Positions 8,190 through 17,301 of a DNA stretch of 64,000 nt are shown here, piece by piece. The notes beneath the pieces are model-generated. The model was not told where the DNA came from and searched no databases. It saw only the letters and a program-made list of their open reading frames with translations. Both the position numbers and the translations under genes were made by a program. The first letter of the stretch is position 1. Each line of letters opens with the position of its first letter. The stretch spans positions 434,001 through 498,000 of the forward strand of contig NZ_VJYI01000004.1 in assembly GCF_008065375.1 (NCBI RefSeq), read 5' to 3'. The stretch is from Nonomuraea sp. SYSU D8015 (GTDB lineage: Bacteria > Actinomycetota > Actinomycetes > Streptosporangiales > Streptosporangiaceae).

Positions 8190-10049
8190 TCAGTTGAACA
8201 GGAGCCGCAGCGAGAACGTGCCCTCGGTCTCGGTCTGCGTGCCGCTCATCCCGACGGCCCGCAGCACCTGCATGTTCGCCTTCTCGTCACCCTCCATGGA
8301 CTTGAGGTAGAGCTTCTCCACCTTGTCCAGGTCCACGAAGAGCGCGAACGAGGCCTCGTCGGCGTTCGGGATCGCCGTCTGGAACGTCTCCGACTCGCCC
8401 AGCGTGCCCTCCCCGGCCAGCGCCTTGGCGTACTCGTCCGTGGTCGCCACCGTGAAGACGCCGTCACCGGCGACCTTGGCGATCTGCGGAGCCGGCTGGC
8501 CGCTCTGGGTCAGCGCCTGCTGCACCTTGTCGAGGATGGCCTGGGCCTTGGCCGGGTCGGTGGCGATACGCACGCCGCCCTTGATCTGGTTGCTGTCCAG
8601 GCCCTGGCTGTCCAGCGCGATCGTGAAGTTCTTGCCGAGGATCGTGCTCAGGTCAGCGGGGAGCTCCAGACCGAACTGGGTCTTGGCCTGCTCGAACAGC
8701 TGCTTGACCTCCGCGGCCCCGGCCGCCGAGGCCTGCTTCTCGATCTGGGCCCACTGCTTGGTGACGGTCTGGTCCAGGCCGGAGATCGACAGGGCGCCCG
8801 CGGTGGTGGCGGGCAGGGTGCCCAGGTTGGTCGTGGGGAGGTCGCCCTGCGGCCCGCCCTTGAAGCCCCTCACCGTGCCGGCGAGCTCGACGTAGGCGCT
8901 GTCGAAGCGCAGGGCGCCGGCGAACCTGGCGTCCTTGACCTGGTCGAGAGCCGCCTGCTGGTCGGCCGGGATCTCGGCCTTGGCCAGCTGCATGAGGCCG
9001 CCCATGTCAGCCCAGAACGACAGCACGCCCTGCTCGCCGACCGCGCCCATGTCCTCGTTGAACTCGGCGTTGTCGGCCAGGCTGCCCTCGGCCTGCGCGT
9101 ACTTGTCGGCCAGCGCCTGCGTGGGGGTGAGGATGGCGTAGTCCTCGCGGAAGGCGATGCCGTACTTCTCGCCGTCCATCAGCTTCGCGATGCCGGCCTT
9201 GGCCTGCTCCTGGTCCTTGACCTGGACGGCGACGGCGAAGTCGGGCTCCTCCTTGCCGGAGGGGACGGCGGCGAAGCCGACCCTGCTGCCCAGCCACGGG
9301 TCGACGTCCTTGGCGAAGTCGACCTTGGTGTCGGAGTCCTTGTTGATCGTGTCGAACAGCGCCTTGCGCGGGTCCTCGCCGGAGAAGGAGTCCTTGGTGA
9401 CGGTGAACTTCCTGGCCAGCTGGAACAGCGCCAGCTTCTGGTTCGCGGCGGGGTCGAGGTCGAGGCGGGCGTAGGCGATGGAGTTGGCGGGCAGGACCTC
9501 GTTCGGCTGCGTGCCGCCGCCGCCGATGGCGTTCATGGCCATCACCGCGCCGCCGCCCAGCAGGATCACGGCGAGCGCCGCCGCGGCCGCGATGATCCAC
9601 GTTTTGCGGCCCTTCTTGGCGGGCTGGGCAGGGCCGAAGCCGTCGGGACCCTGCTGCTGCCAACCGGCCTGCGCGTAGTGGCCCTGCTGCTGATTCCAGC
9701 CACCCTGCTGCTGCTGTTCCCAGCCGCCCTGCTGCTGCTGTTCCCAGCCGCCCTGCTGCAACTGCTCCTGCTGCCAACCGCCCTGCTGTGGTTGCTGCTG
9801 CTGGTAGTTCGGCTGGCTCTGCTGTCCGTACGGGGCCCCGTAGGTGGGCTGCTGCTGTCCGTACGCCGGCTGCTGCCCGTACGGCTGCTGCTGCTCGCCG
9901 TAGGACGCCTGCTGGCCATAAGACCCCTGCTGCCCGTGTGAGGGCTGCTGGCCGTAGGGCTGCTGCGGCGGGTACGGCTGCCCCTGGTTCCAGTTGTACG
10001 CCGTTGTCCGGTCAGGATCCTGGCCGTAAGGGGGATTGTTCGCAGACAT
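8190..10049 (-). CDS. DUF3352 membrane protein with Gln/Gly/Tyr-rich N-terminal region
   Basis: The 619-residue protein has three parts. Residues 1-145 are low complexity, built from YGQQ repeats and then GGWEQQQQ/GGWNQQQ repeats. One transmembrane helix follows at about 152-175 (KKGRKTWIIAAAAALAVILL). The remaining 440 residues are an extracellular DUF3352 domain (PANSIAYARLDLDP...). Topology should place the Gln-rich tail in the cytoplasm. The family's role is unknown. ATG 10049 was chosen over the GTG just upstream. The repetitive coding DNA (CTG/CTGCTG runs on the plus strand at 9650-9990) could vary in length by slippage. Confidence 0.8.
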   Translation of the reverse strand: MSANNPPYGQDPDRTTAYNWNQGQPYPPQQPYGQQPSHGQQGSYGQQASYGEQQQPYGQQPAYGQQQPTYGAPYGQQSQPNYQQQQPQQGGWQQEQLQQGGWEQQQQGGWEQQQQGGWNQQQGHYAQAGWQQQGPDGFGPAQPAKKGRKTWIIAAAAALAVILLGGGAVMAMNAIGGGGTQPNEVLPANSIAYARLDLDPAANQKLALFQLARKFTVTKDSFSGEDPRKALFDTINKDSDTKVDFAKDVDPWLGSRVGFAAVPSGKEEPDFAVAVQVKDQEQAKAGIAKLMDGEKYGIAFREDYAILTPTQALADKYAQAEGSLADNAEFNEDMGAVGEQGVLSFWADMGGLMQLAKAEIPADQQAALDQVKDARFAGALRFDSAYVELAGTVRGFKGGPQGDLPTTNLGTLPATTAGALSISGLDQTVTKQWAQIEKQASAAGAAEVKQLFEQAKTQFGLELPADLSTILGKNFTIALDSQGLDSNQIKGGVRIATDPAKAQAILDKVQQALTQSGQPAPQIAKVAGDGVFTVATTDEYAKALAGEGTLGESETFQTAIPNADEASFALFVDLDKVEKLYLKSMEGDEKANMQVLRAVGMSGTQTETEGTFSLRLLFN

Positions 10050-10134
10050 CACTCAACTCACAATGTGGACTTTTGACCACTCAGAAGTTAGTGGATGTTG
10101 CTTGTCAGGCGCTTGCAATGTGCTGAAGTCGCAC

Positions 10135-10461
10135 TCAGACTCTGTTGAGCTCCTGTCTGAGCACATTGATGTGCACCTCGCCGTCGCCGTAGTCGGCGAC
10201 GCTGGACCACGGCACGAATCTGCAGCCCGCGTAGACGACGCGCGCCAGCGCCCGGGATAGCCAGGGGGAGCGGCCCTGGCAGTCGCGGGTGAGCCCGAGG
10301 AGCAGCGGGGCGCGCCGGCTCGAGACGACCAGGCCGTAGACGGTGTGGCTCTGCTGGAGCTCTCCCTTGTGCTTGACCACGCGGATGTCGACGACGTGAC
10401 CGACCCACACCCCGTTGGCGTCCCAGACGGACTGACCTATGAGTTCGGTAACAGTTGTCAT
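10135..10461 (-). CDS. PRC-barrel-like small protein
   Basis: The 108-residue protein has a PRC-barrel pattern: an opening ELIGQSVWDANGVWVGHVVDIRV strand pair and a later FVPWSSVADYGDGEVHI strand. Such domains bind RNA or other proteins (as in RimM) or occur alone with unknown roles. ATG 10461 gives MTTVTELIG; TTG 10467 is a weaker alternative. It lies 86 bases downstream of the DUF3352 start and may have its own promoter in the divergent gap to the thioesterase gene. Confidence 0.65.
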   Translation of the reverse strand: MTTVTELIGQSVWDANGVWVGHVVDIRVVKHKGELQQSHTVYGLVVSSRRAPLLLGLTRDCQGRSPWLSRALARVVYAGCRFVPWSSVADYGDGEVHINVLRQELNRV

Positions 10462-10572
10462 GATCAAACTGTCTCAGTCCGAGTACGTTTTCGCAGGTAG
10501 GCGCGCTGATGAGGGGATGCTCTAAAGTAAGGGGGCCGACTAGAACATCATTCCAGACTTGAGGGTGGGCGG

Positions 10573-11364
10573 ATGACCAAGTTCGACGAGGCCACGCAGG
10601 CCATCAGGGTCGACGACAACACCTATGACGTGTGCCTCGACCCCGGCTACGCGATCGGCGGGCCGCTCAACGGCGGTTACCTCATGGCGGTGATCCTGCG
10701 TGCGGCCGTGGACGCCTCGCCGTTCGAGCATCCCGTGAGCACCACCGCGCAGTTCCTCAAGGCGCCGGTGGCGGGGCCCGCGCAGGTCAGGGTGGAGCCG
10801 CTGAAGTCGGGCAGGACGGCGGCGTTCGCCAGGGCCACGCTGATCCAGGACGGCGTGGCGCAGATCGAGGGCTTGATCACCACGGCCACGCTGAACGACG
10901 TCGAGCCGATTTATGCCGAGAAATCGGCGTACGACATGCCGCCCCTCGAGGACTGCGCCAAGCTCCCCGACCCCAAGCCCGAATCCGGCATGAACCTGAA
11001 CGCCCAGATGGAGCTGCTCTTCGACCCGCCGACGATCGGCTGGCTGACCGGCGACCCCACCGGCCGGCCCGAGTCGCGGGCATATTTCCGGATGGCGGAG
11101 CCTCAGGACCCTGACCCGTACGTGCTGGCGCTGGCCGTGGACGCGCTGCCGCCCGTGGTCTTCTCGGCCGGGGCGCGCGGCTGGGCACCGACCGTGGACC
11201 TCACCTGGCACCTGCGCGCGCTGCCCGCGCCCGGCTGGCTCACGCTGCTCGGCAGCGGCCGGCTCGTCTCCGACGGGTGGTTCGACGAGGACGTGGAGGT
11301 ACGCGACTCCACCGGCCGTCTGGTCGCCCAGTCACGGCAACTCGCCCGGGTCGGCAGGGGCTGA
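10573..11364 (+). CDS. Acyl-CoA thioesterase family protein (double hotdog)
   Basis: The 263-residue protein resembles TesB-like tandem-hotdog thioesterases. The first domain holds GGPLNGGYLMAVILRAA and HPVSTTAQFLKAPVAG, and the second GWAPTVDLTWHLRALPAPGWL. It would hydrolyse acyl-CoA thioesters in the cytoplasm; the substrate cannot be told. A GGGTGGG ribosome binding site precedes the ATG. The -10-like TAAAGT at about 10525 may be its promoter. Confidence 0.8.
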   Translation: MTKFDEATQAIRVDDNTYDVCLDPGYAIGGPLNGGYLMAVILRAAVDASPFEHPVSTTAQFLKAPVAGPAQVRVEPLKSGRTAAFARATLIQDGVAQIEGLITTATLNDVEPIYAEKSAYDMPPLEDCAKLPDPKPESGMNLNAQMELLFDPPTIGWLTGDPTGRPESRAYFRMAEPQDPDPYVLALAVDALPPVVFSAGARGWAPTVDLTWHLRALPAPGWLTLLGSGRLVSDGWFDEDVEVRDSTGRLVAQSRQLARVGRG

Positions 11365-11467
11365 CCAGTACGGATGTGACCAAGGCAACACCGCATCAAG
11401 CTCACGAGTCCCAGGTGTGAGGATTCTTACGCAGTGTCGATCGGGCAGGTCGCCTACCCTCTGAAGC

Positions 11468-12292
11468 GTGCCGGACACGAGTATTGGGATCTTCGACAGT
11501 GGGGTCGGCGGCCTGACGGTCGCCAGGGCGATCATCGATCAGCTGCCCCACGAGTCCATCACTTACGTGGCCGACACGGCCCGTCAGCCGTACGGGCCGA
11601 AACGCATCGCGGAGGTCCGCGCTCACGCCCTCGAGGTGATGGACCACCTCGTCGACCACGACGTCAAGATGCTCGTGATCGCGTGCAACAGCGCCAGTGC
11701 CGCCGTGCTGCGCGACGCGCGCGAGCGCTACGACGTCCCGGTCGTCGAGGTGATCCAGCCCGCCACGAGGCGCGCGGTGCGGGCCACCCGCAACGGCAGA
11801 GTCGGCGTGATCGCCACCAGGGCCACCATCGAGTCCATGGCGTATCACGACGCCTTCACCGCGGCTCCCGACGTCCAGCTCACCGGCGTGGCCGCCCCAC
11901 GCCTGGTGGAGTACGTCGAACGAGGCGAGACGATGAGCGACGAGCTCATCGAGGTCGTACGCGACTACCTGGAGCCCATCAGGGCCGCCGGGTGCGACAC
12001 TCTCATCCTCGGCTGCACCCACTATCCGCTGCTCACCGGCGCGATCTCCTACGTCGCCGGTGACGAGGTCACGCTGGTCTCCAGCGCGGACGAGACGGCC
12101 AAGGACGTCTACCGGATCCTGCACGACCGCGAACTGGCGGCGGAAAGCGAGGCCACCCCCCGGCACCGCTTCCTCGCCACCGGCGACTCCCTGCTCTTCG
12201 CCCGGCTCGGGCGGCGTTTCCTGGGCCCGGAGATCGATGCGGTCGAAGTCGCACCAGTGGGGGGTACTACCTTTAACGGGAGGCCCACATGA
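11468..12292 (+). CDS. murI: Glutamate racemase
   Basis: The 274-residue enzyme supplies D-glutamate for peptidoglycan. The two catalytic cysteines are present in IACNSASA (Cys73) and LGCTHYPLL (Cys183). The opening GIFDSGVGGLTVAR and the ADTARQPYG loop are standard. It starts at GTG 11468 and overlaps the next gene by ATGA. The order murI-phosphodiesterase-(rph-rdgB) is conserved in Actinobacteria. Confidence 0.96.
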   Translation: MPDTSIGIFDSGVGGLTVARAIIDQLPHESITYVADTARQPYGPKRIAEVRAHALEVMDHLVDHDVKMLVIACNSASAAVLRDARERYDVPVVEVIQPATRRAVRATRNGRVGVIATRATIESMAYHDAFTAAPDVQLTGVAAPRLVEYVERGETMSDELIEVVRDYLEPIRAAGCDTLILGCTHYPLLTGAISYVAGDEVTLVSSADETAKDVYRILHDRELAAESEATPRHRFLATGDSLLFARLGRRFLGPEIDAVEVAPVGGTTFNGRPT

Positions 12293-13041
12293 AGGTGACC
12301 ATCGTCGGATGCTCAGGCAGCTACCCGGGCCCCGACAGTCCAGCGTCCTGCTACCTCCTCGAGGCGGACGGGTTCAGGATGCTGCTCGATCTCGGCAGCG
12401 GTTCGCTCGGTGCGCTCCAACGCCACATCGGCCTGTACGACGTGGACGCGATCTGCCTGTCCCATCTGCACGCCGACCACTGTCTGGACATGTGCGGATA
12501 CCACGTGGCGCGGACGTACGGGCCCGCGGCGCCGTACCCGACCGTGCCCGTCTACGCCCCCGCCGACGCCCCCGCCCGGCTGGCGGCCGCGTACGGGATG
12601 CCCGACGAGCCCGGGATGGAGACGGCGTTCGACTTCGTGCCCCTGCAGCCCGGCTCGTTCGAGATCGGGCCGTTCACCCTCACCGCGGGCTTGGTCAACC
12701 ACCCGGTCGAGGCGTACGGCTTCCGCGTCGCGGGCGGCGGCAAGGCCGTGGCGTACTCCGGCGACACCGGCGAGTGCGACGAGCTGGTGAGGCTGGCCAA
12801 GGGCGCCGACCTGCTGCTGTGCGAGGCCTCCTTCGTCGAGCAGCCCGGCCTGCCCGCCGGCCTGCACATGACCGGGCGCCAGGCCGCCGAGCACGCCGCC
12901 AAGGCCGACGTCGGCCGGCTCGTCCTCACCCACCTCGTCCCCTGGAACGACACGGCCACCGTGCTCGACCAGGCCTCCGGGGGCGGCTACCACGGTCCCA
13001 TCGAGCTGGCCCGCAGCGGCGCGGTCTACGACCTGGCCTGA
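12289..13041 (+). CDS. MBL-fold hydrolase, Rv1339-like cyclic nucleotide phosphodiesterase
   Basis: The 250-residue metallo-beta-lactamase-fold protein has the metal-binding HLHADH motif (residues 59-64), a later histidine in VNHPVEAYG, the aspartate in SGDTGEC and a final HLVPW. The conserved place between murI and rph identifies it as the Rv1339 orthologue, reported in mycobacteria as an atypical class II cAMP phosphodiesterase. It is coupled to murI by an ATGA overlap. Its 3' end overlaps the convergent MFS gene by 16 bases. Confidence 0.85.
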   Translation: MKVTIVGCSGSYPGPDSPASCYLLEADGFRMLLDLGSGSLGALQRHIGLYDVDAICLSHLHADHCLDMCGYHVARTYGPAAPYPTVPVYAPADAPARLAAAYGMPDEPGMETAFDFVPLQPGSFEIGPFTLTAGLVNHPVEAYGFRVAGGGKAVAYSGDTGECDELVRLAKGADLLLCEASFVEQPGLPAGLHMTGRQAAEHAAKADVGRLVLTHLVPWNDTATVLDQASGGGYHGPIELARSGAVYDLA

Positions 13042-14264
13042 GCCTCGGTGAAGTCCCGCATACGGGGCAGCGGCGAGAACAACAGCGGCACGAACGCGAG
13101 CGCCCGGCCCGCCAGGAACACCCACAACGTCTGGCGGACGCCGATCTGCTGGGCGACGATGCCGCCGAGCAGCCCGCCCAGGGGCAACGTGGCCCAGGTC
13201 ACGAACCTCACCGAGGCGTTGATCCGGCCGAGCATGTGGTCGGGGGTCACCGTCTGCCGGTAGGTGCTCTGGCCGACGTTCGACATCGAGGCGCTCCACG
13301 AGATCATGATCGAGGTGATCGCGAAGCAGGCGATCCGCCAGTCGGCCTGCGTCATCGGCAGGAGGAGGCAGAACGGCGCACCCGCCGTCACGGCTATCCA
13401 GGTCATTCTGGCCATGCCATATCTCCTGGACAGCCAGCCTCCGGTTAAGCCGCCGATCAGTCCGCCGATTCCCCCCGACATGAGGAGCAGGCCGATGAGG
13501 CCGGGCTCCAGCTTGACCTCCTCGGCCAGAAACAGCACCGACAGGCCGACCACCGCGCTGACGCAGAGGTTGCCGATCGCCGACGAGGTCACGAACATGC
13601 GCAGCAGCCGGTCGTGCCACAGATAGGCGAGCCCCTCGGTCATCCCGCGCACGAGCGGCGGGCGGTCGGCGTCCTTGGGCGGCTTGTCCGGCGTCTTGAT
13701 GGACTTCACGAACAACACCGAGGCGAGGGCGCTCAGCGAGGTGGCGAACAGCGTCCGCGAGGCGCCGAGCAACTGCACCAGGACGCCCCCCAGGCCGGGC
13801 CCGGCCAGGAATGATCCGGAGCGCACGACCTCTATCTTCGCGTTGCCGTCGCTGAGCTGCCGGCTGCTCACCAGCCTGGGCAGGTAGGTCTGGTCGGCCA
13901 CGTCGTTGAAGACCTGCGCCGTCCCGGCCAGCAGCGCCACCGCGAACATCATCTCGATCGACAACACCCCCAGCTCGGCCGCCACCGGGATGCTGCCGAG
14001 CAGCACGAACCTGACCAGGTCGGACGCCATCATCACGTGGCGCCTGCGCAACCTGTCGACCCACACCCCCGCGGGCAGGCCGATCACCAGGTATGCGGCC
14101 GTCTGCAGCGCCGCCAGCAGGCCGACCTCCGCCGGACTGGCGTTCAGCACCATCACGGCGACCAGCGGGAGCGCCACACGGGAGATATTCGCTCCGAGTT
14201 CGTTGGCGAGGTGCGAGCTGAGGAAGCGGAGGAAGTCAGGGTTTCGCAACACCCCCGTTGTCAT
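13026..14264 (-). CDS. MFS transporter (MFS_3 / EntS-like exporter)
   Basis: The 412-residue protein has about 12 hydrophobic helices and the MFS loop motif GVWVDRLRRRHVMMASD between helices 2 and 3. Its repeat in the second half reads GGWLSRRYGMARM. The closest family is MFS_3, often exporting macrolides or siderophores; the substrate is unknown. ATG 14264 is preferred; 14279 is also in frame. The gene is inserted against the direction of the surrounding conserved murI...rph run, so it is probably a later arrival. Confidence 0.85.
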   Translation of the reverse strand: MTTGVLRNPDFLRFLSSHLANELGANISRVALPLVAVMVLNASPAEVGLLAALQTAAYLVIGLPAGVWVDRLRRRHVMMASDLVRFVLLGSIPVAAELGVLSIEMMFAVALLAGTAQVFNDVADQTYLPRLVSSRQLSDGNAKIEVVRSGSFLAGPGLGGVLVQLLGASRTLFATSLSALASVLFVKSIKTPDKPPKDADRPPLVRGMTEGLAYLWHDRLLRMFVTSSAIGNLCVSAVVGLSVLFLAEEVKLEPGLIGLLLMSGGIGGLIGGLTGGWLSRRYGMARMTWIAVTAGAPFCLLLPMTQADWRIACFAITSIMISWSASMSNVGQSTYRQTVTPDHMLGRINASVRFVTWATLPLGGLLGGIVAQQIGVRQTLWVFLAGRALAFVPLLFSPLPRMRDFTEAQARS

Positions 14265-14332
14265 TGCGTAAGGATCCATGTGTCGGACACATTTGGTCAA
14301 GAGCATTGTGGCGCGGAGATAGGGTGATCTGC

Positions 14333-15052
14333 ATGTCCCGACAGGATGGCCGCAACCCCGACCAGCTCCGCCCCATTACCATCACCAGGCATTGGCTCGC
14401 TCACGCCGAGGGCTCTGTGCTGGTCGAATTCGGCGGCACTCGGGTGTTGTGCGCGGCCTCGGTGCAGGACAGCGTGCCGCGCTGGCGGAGGGGCAGCGGT
14501 CAGGGGTGGGTTACGGCCGAATATGCCATGCTTCCGCGGGCGACCAATACCCGCAACGATCGCGAATCGGTCAGGGGCAAAATCGGCGGCAGGACCCACG
14601 AGATATCCCGGTTGATCGGGCGTTCACTGCGGGCGTGCGTCGATTACAAGGCATTGGGCGAAAACTCCATTCTGCTCGACTGCGACGTGCTGCAGGCCGA
14701 CGGCGGCACCAGGACCGCCGCGATCACCGGCGCCTACGTGGCACTCGCCGACGCGGTCGCGTGGATGCGCGAGCGTCGCATGTGCCCCGGCGACCCGCTG
14801 ATCGGCTCCGTCTCCGCCGTCTCCGTCGGCGTGGTCGGCTCCGTTCCGATGCTCGACCTCTGCTATTCCGAGGACGTCGCCGCCGAGACCGACATGAACG
14901 TCGTCATGACGGGGGAGGGCAGCTTCGTGGAGGTCCAGGGCACCGCCGAGGGCGCCCCGTTCGACCGCGCCGTGCTCGACCAGCTCCTCGATCTGGCCGT
15001 CGCCGGCTGCGAGGAGCTCACGCTGATCCAGCAGGAGGCTCTGGAGTCATGA
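14333..15052 (+). CDS. rph: RNase PH
   Basis: The 239-residue phosphorolytic exoribonuclease trims tRNA 3' ends. Family features are RQDGRNPDQLRPITITRHW at the start, VTAEYAMLPRATNTRNDRES, RTHEISRLIGRSLRACVD, and CDVLQADGGTRTAAITG. ATG 14333 is the normal family start. The stop codon overlaps the rdgB start (ATGA). Confidence 0.96.
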   Translation: MSRQDGRNPDQLRPITITRHWLAHAEGSVLVEFGGTRVLCAASVQDSVPRWRRGSGQGWVTAEYAMLPRATNTRNDRESVRGKIGGRTHEISRLIGRSLRACVDYKALGENSILLDCDVLQADGGTRTAAITGAYVALADAVAWMRERRMCPGDPLIGSVSAVSVGVVGSVPMLDLCYSEDVAAETDMNVVMTGEGSFVEVQGTAEGAPFDRAVLDQLLDLAVAGCEELTLIQQEALES

Positions 15053-15639
15053 AGATCGTGCTGGCCACCCGCAACCCGGGCAAGATCGCGGAGCTGCGCC
15101 GGATCCTCTCCGGGTTCGACATCGTCGGGCTCGAGGAGTTCCCCTCGATCGGCGAGGTCGCCGAGACCGGGGTCACGTTCGAGGACAACGCCCTGCTCAA
15201 GGCGCACGCCGTCGCGCAGGGCTCCGGGCTGCCCGCGGTCGCCGACGACTCCGGGCTCTGCGTCGACGTGCTGGGCGGCATGCCCGGCGTCTTCTCCGCC
15301 CGCTGGTCGGGGCGGCACGGCGACGACCAGGCCAACCTCGACCTGCTGCTCGCGCAGCTCTCCGACGTGCCCGCCGACAAGCTGACCGCCCACTTCGCCT
15401 GCGCCGCCGCGCTGGCGCTGCCCTCCGGCGAGTCCCGCGTGGTCGAGGGCACGCTGCAGGGCCGCCTCGTCACCACGCCGCGCGGCACCAACGGCTTCGG
15501 GTACGACCCGATCTTCGTGCCCGACGGCCACGACCGCACCACGGCCGAGATGTCGCCTGCGGAGAAGGACGCCATCAGCCATCGGGGGCGGGCCTTCCGC
15601 GCGCTGGCGCCGATCGTGCGCGAGCTGCTGACCTCGTAA
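15049..15639 (+). CDS. rdgB: XTP/dITP diphosphatase (RdgB/HAM1)
   Basis: The 196-residue enzyme clears non-canonical purine nucleotides such as XTP and dITP. It has the substrate-binding LATRNPGKIAEL opening, the catalytic ADDSGLCVDVLGGMPGV segment and the C-terminal FGYDPIFVP and SHRGRAF motifs. It is translationally coupled to rph, the usual arrangement. Confidence 0.95.
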   Translation: MKIVLATRNPGKIAELRRILSGFDIVGLEEFPSIGEVAETGVTFEDNALLKAHAVAQGSGLPAVADDSGLCVDVLGGMPGVFSARWSGRHGDDQANLDLLLAQLSDVPADKLTAHFACAAALALPSGESRVVEGTLQGRLVTTPRGTNGFGYDPIFVPDGHDRTTAEMSPAEKDAISHRGRAFRALAPIVRELLTS

Positions 15640-15685
15640 CCATCGCGTAAGAACCCCGTGGTCTCGGGCGACGTACCGTCGCATT

Positions 15686-17287
15686 GTGCAGAGGAATGAG
15701 ATGGCGCCCGCCTGGGCGGGTGCCTTGGCGGGATTGACCGCCGGGGGCGTGGCCCTCGGGATCGCGCAGCTCGTGGCCGGGCTCGTGCGACCGGAGGCTT
15801 CTCCCGTCCTCGCCGTGGGCGATTCCGTGGTCGACCTGTCGCCGCCCCCGGTCGTGGACTTCGCGAAAGAGACGTTCGGCGTGTACGACAAGCCGGTCCT
15901 CATCGCCGGGGTGCTGGTGGTGCTCGCGGGGGTCGCGGCCGCCATGGGGGTGCTGGCCAGGCGGCGGCTCGCGTACGGTCTTCTGGTGCTGGGCGGTTTC
16001 GCCGCGATCGGCCTGCTCGCGGTGCTGACCCGGCCGGACGCCGGGCCCCTGGACGCGCTCCCCGCCCTGGCGGGGCTGGTGGCCGGCTCGTGGACGCTCG
16101 CCTGGCTGGTACGGCGAGCCGCCGGTCGCCGCGGCGCCTGGCCGAGCGCCGGCGAACGCGGTGCGCGGCCGACCGCGGGCACCCCGTCCGGCGAGCCCCC
16201 TTCCGGCGCGGAGCCGGCGGGGTTCGATCGCAGGCGGTTGCTGACCGGGGTGGCCGGCGGCGTGGTGGTGGCGGGCGCGGCCGCGGTGCTCGGGCGGCAG
16301 TTCGGCGAGCGGCAGGCGGTGCACGCCGCGCGGGCGGGCACGGCGTTGCCCAGGCCCACGACCCCGGCCAGGCCCATCCCGGCAGGCGCGGACCTCCGCA
16401 TCAGCGGCTTGTCCTCCTTTATCACGAGAAATGCCGACTTCTATAAGATCGACACCGCCCTCATCGCCCCCCAAGTCGATCCGAACGAGTGGATGCTCCG
16501 CATTCACGGCATGGTCGACAGGCCCGTCGAGGTGACGTACGCGGAACTCCTGCGAATGCCGCTCACCGAGGCCGACGTCACGCTGGCCTGCGTCTCCAAC
16601 GAGGTCGGCGGCGAGCTCGTGGGCAACGCCCGCTGGCTCGGCGTCCGTATGCCCGACCTGCTGCGCCGGGCCGGCCTCCAGGCGGACGCCGACATGCTCC
16701 TGTCCACCTCGGCCGACGGCTTCACCTGCGGCACCCCGGTCGACGTGGTCATGGACGGCCGCGACGCGCTGTTCGCGGTGGCGATGAACGGCGAGGTCCT
16801 CCCTGTGGACCACGGCTTCCCGGTGCGCCAGGTGGTGCCCGGCCTGTACGGGTACGTGTCGGCCACCAAATGGGTCGTGGACATCAAGGTGACCAGGTTC
16901 GACAGGGACGAGGCGTACTGGACGCCGCGCGGCTGGTCGGCCAAGGGCCCGATCAAGACCCAGTCCCGCATCGACGTCCCCAAAGCCGGCGGCTCGCTGA
17001 AGGCCGGTGGCACCACGATCGCCGGCGTGGCCTGGGCCCAGCACAAGGGGATCGACGCCGTGGAGGTGCGGGTCGACCGCGGCGAGTGGCGTCAGGCCAC
17101 GCTCGCCGAGGTCCCGGGGCCGGACACCTGGCGGCAGTGGTCGATCGACTGGGACGCCACCCCCGGCCGGCACACGCTCGAGGTACGGGCGACCGACGCC
17201 ACCGGGTACACCCAGACGGAGCGGCAGGCGCCGCCCGCACCCGACGGCGCGACCGGCTGGCACACCCTCACGGTGGAGGTGGCCTAG
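15686..17287 (+). CDS. Membrane-anchored sulfite-oxidase-like molybdopterin oxidoreductase
   Basis: The 533-residue protein has three or four N-terminal transmembrane helices (residues 10-30, 70-90, 96-114, 118-140), a Pro/Gly-rich linker, and another hydrophobic segment at about 187-205. An extracytoplasmic molybdopterin domain follows. The cofactor-ligating cysteine is in LACVSNEVGG (Cys302), with GFPVRQVVPGLYGYVSATKW typical of the family. A C-terminal Mo-co dimerisation domain spans about 430-533. The substrate is unknown; sulfite, methionine sulfoxide or nitrate-like acceptors occur in relatives. It starts at GTG 15686, soon after rdgB. Confidence 0.88.
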   Translation: MQRNEMAPAWAGALAGLTAGGVALGIAQLVAGLVRPEASPVLAVGDSVVDLSPPPVVDFAKETFGVYDKPVLIAGVLVVLAGVAAAMGVLARRRLAYGLLVLGGFAAIGLLAVLTRPDAGPLDALPALAGLVAGSWTLAWLVRRAAGRRGAWPSAGERGARPTAGTPSGEPPSGAEPAGFDRRRLLTGVAGGVVVAGAAAVLGRQFGERQAVHAARAGTALPRPTTPARPIPAGADLRISGLSSFITRNADFYKIDTALIAPQVDPNEWMLRIHGMVDRPVEVTYAELLRMPLTEADVTLACVSNEVGGELVGNARWLGVRMPDLLRRAGLQADADMLLSTSADGFTCGTPVDVVMDGRDALFAVAMNGEVLPVDHGFPVRQVVPGLYGYVSATKWVVDIKVTRFDRDEAYWTPRGWSAKGPIKTQSRIDVPKAGGSLKAGGTTIAGVAWAQHKGIDAVEVRVDRGEWRQATLAEVPGPDTWRQWSIDWDATPGRHTLEVRATDATGYTQTERQAPPAPDGATGWHTLTVEVA

Positions 17288-17301
17288 CACCTGGCGAAGG
17301 G

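Noticed and set aside
8187..9941. Long plus-strand frame opposite the DUF3352 gene
   Set aside because: It is the antisense shadow of a well-supported gene: it reads Leu/Arg/Gly-rich low complexity with CTG runs and has no domain.
9640..9990. CTGCTG-rich repeats, considered as a repeat array
   Set aside because: They encode the Gln/Gly/Tyr repeats of the DUF3352 protein in an unbroken frame.
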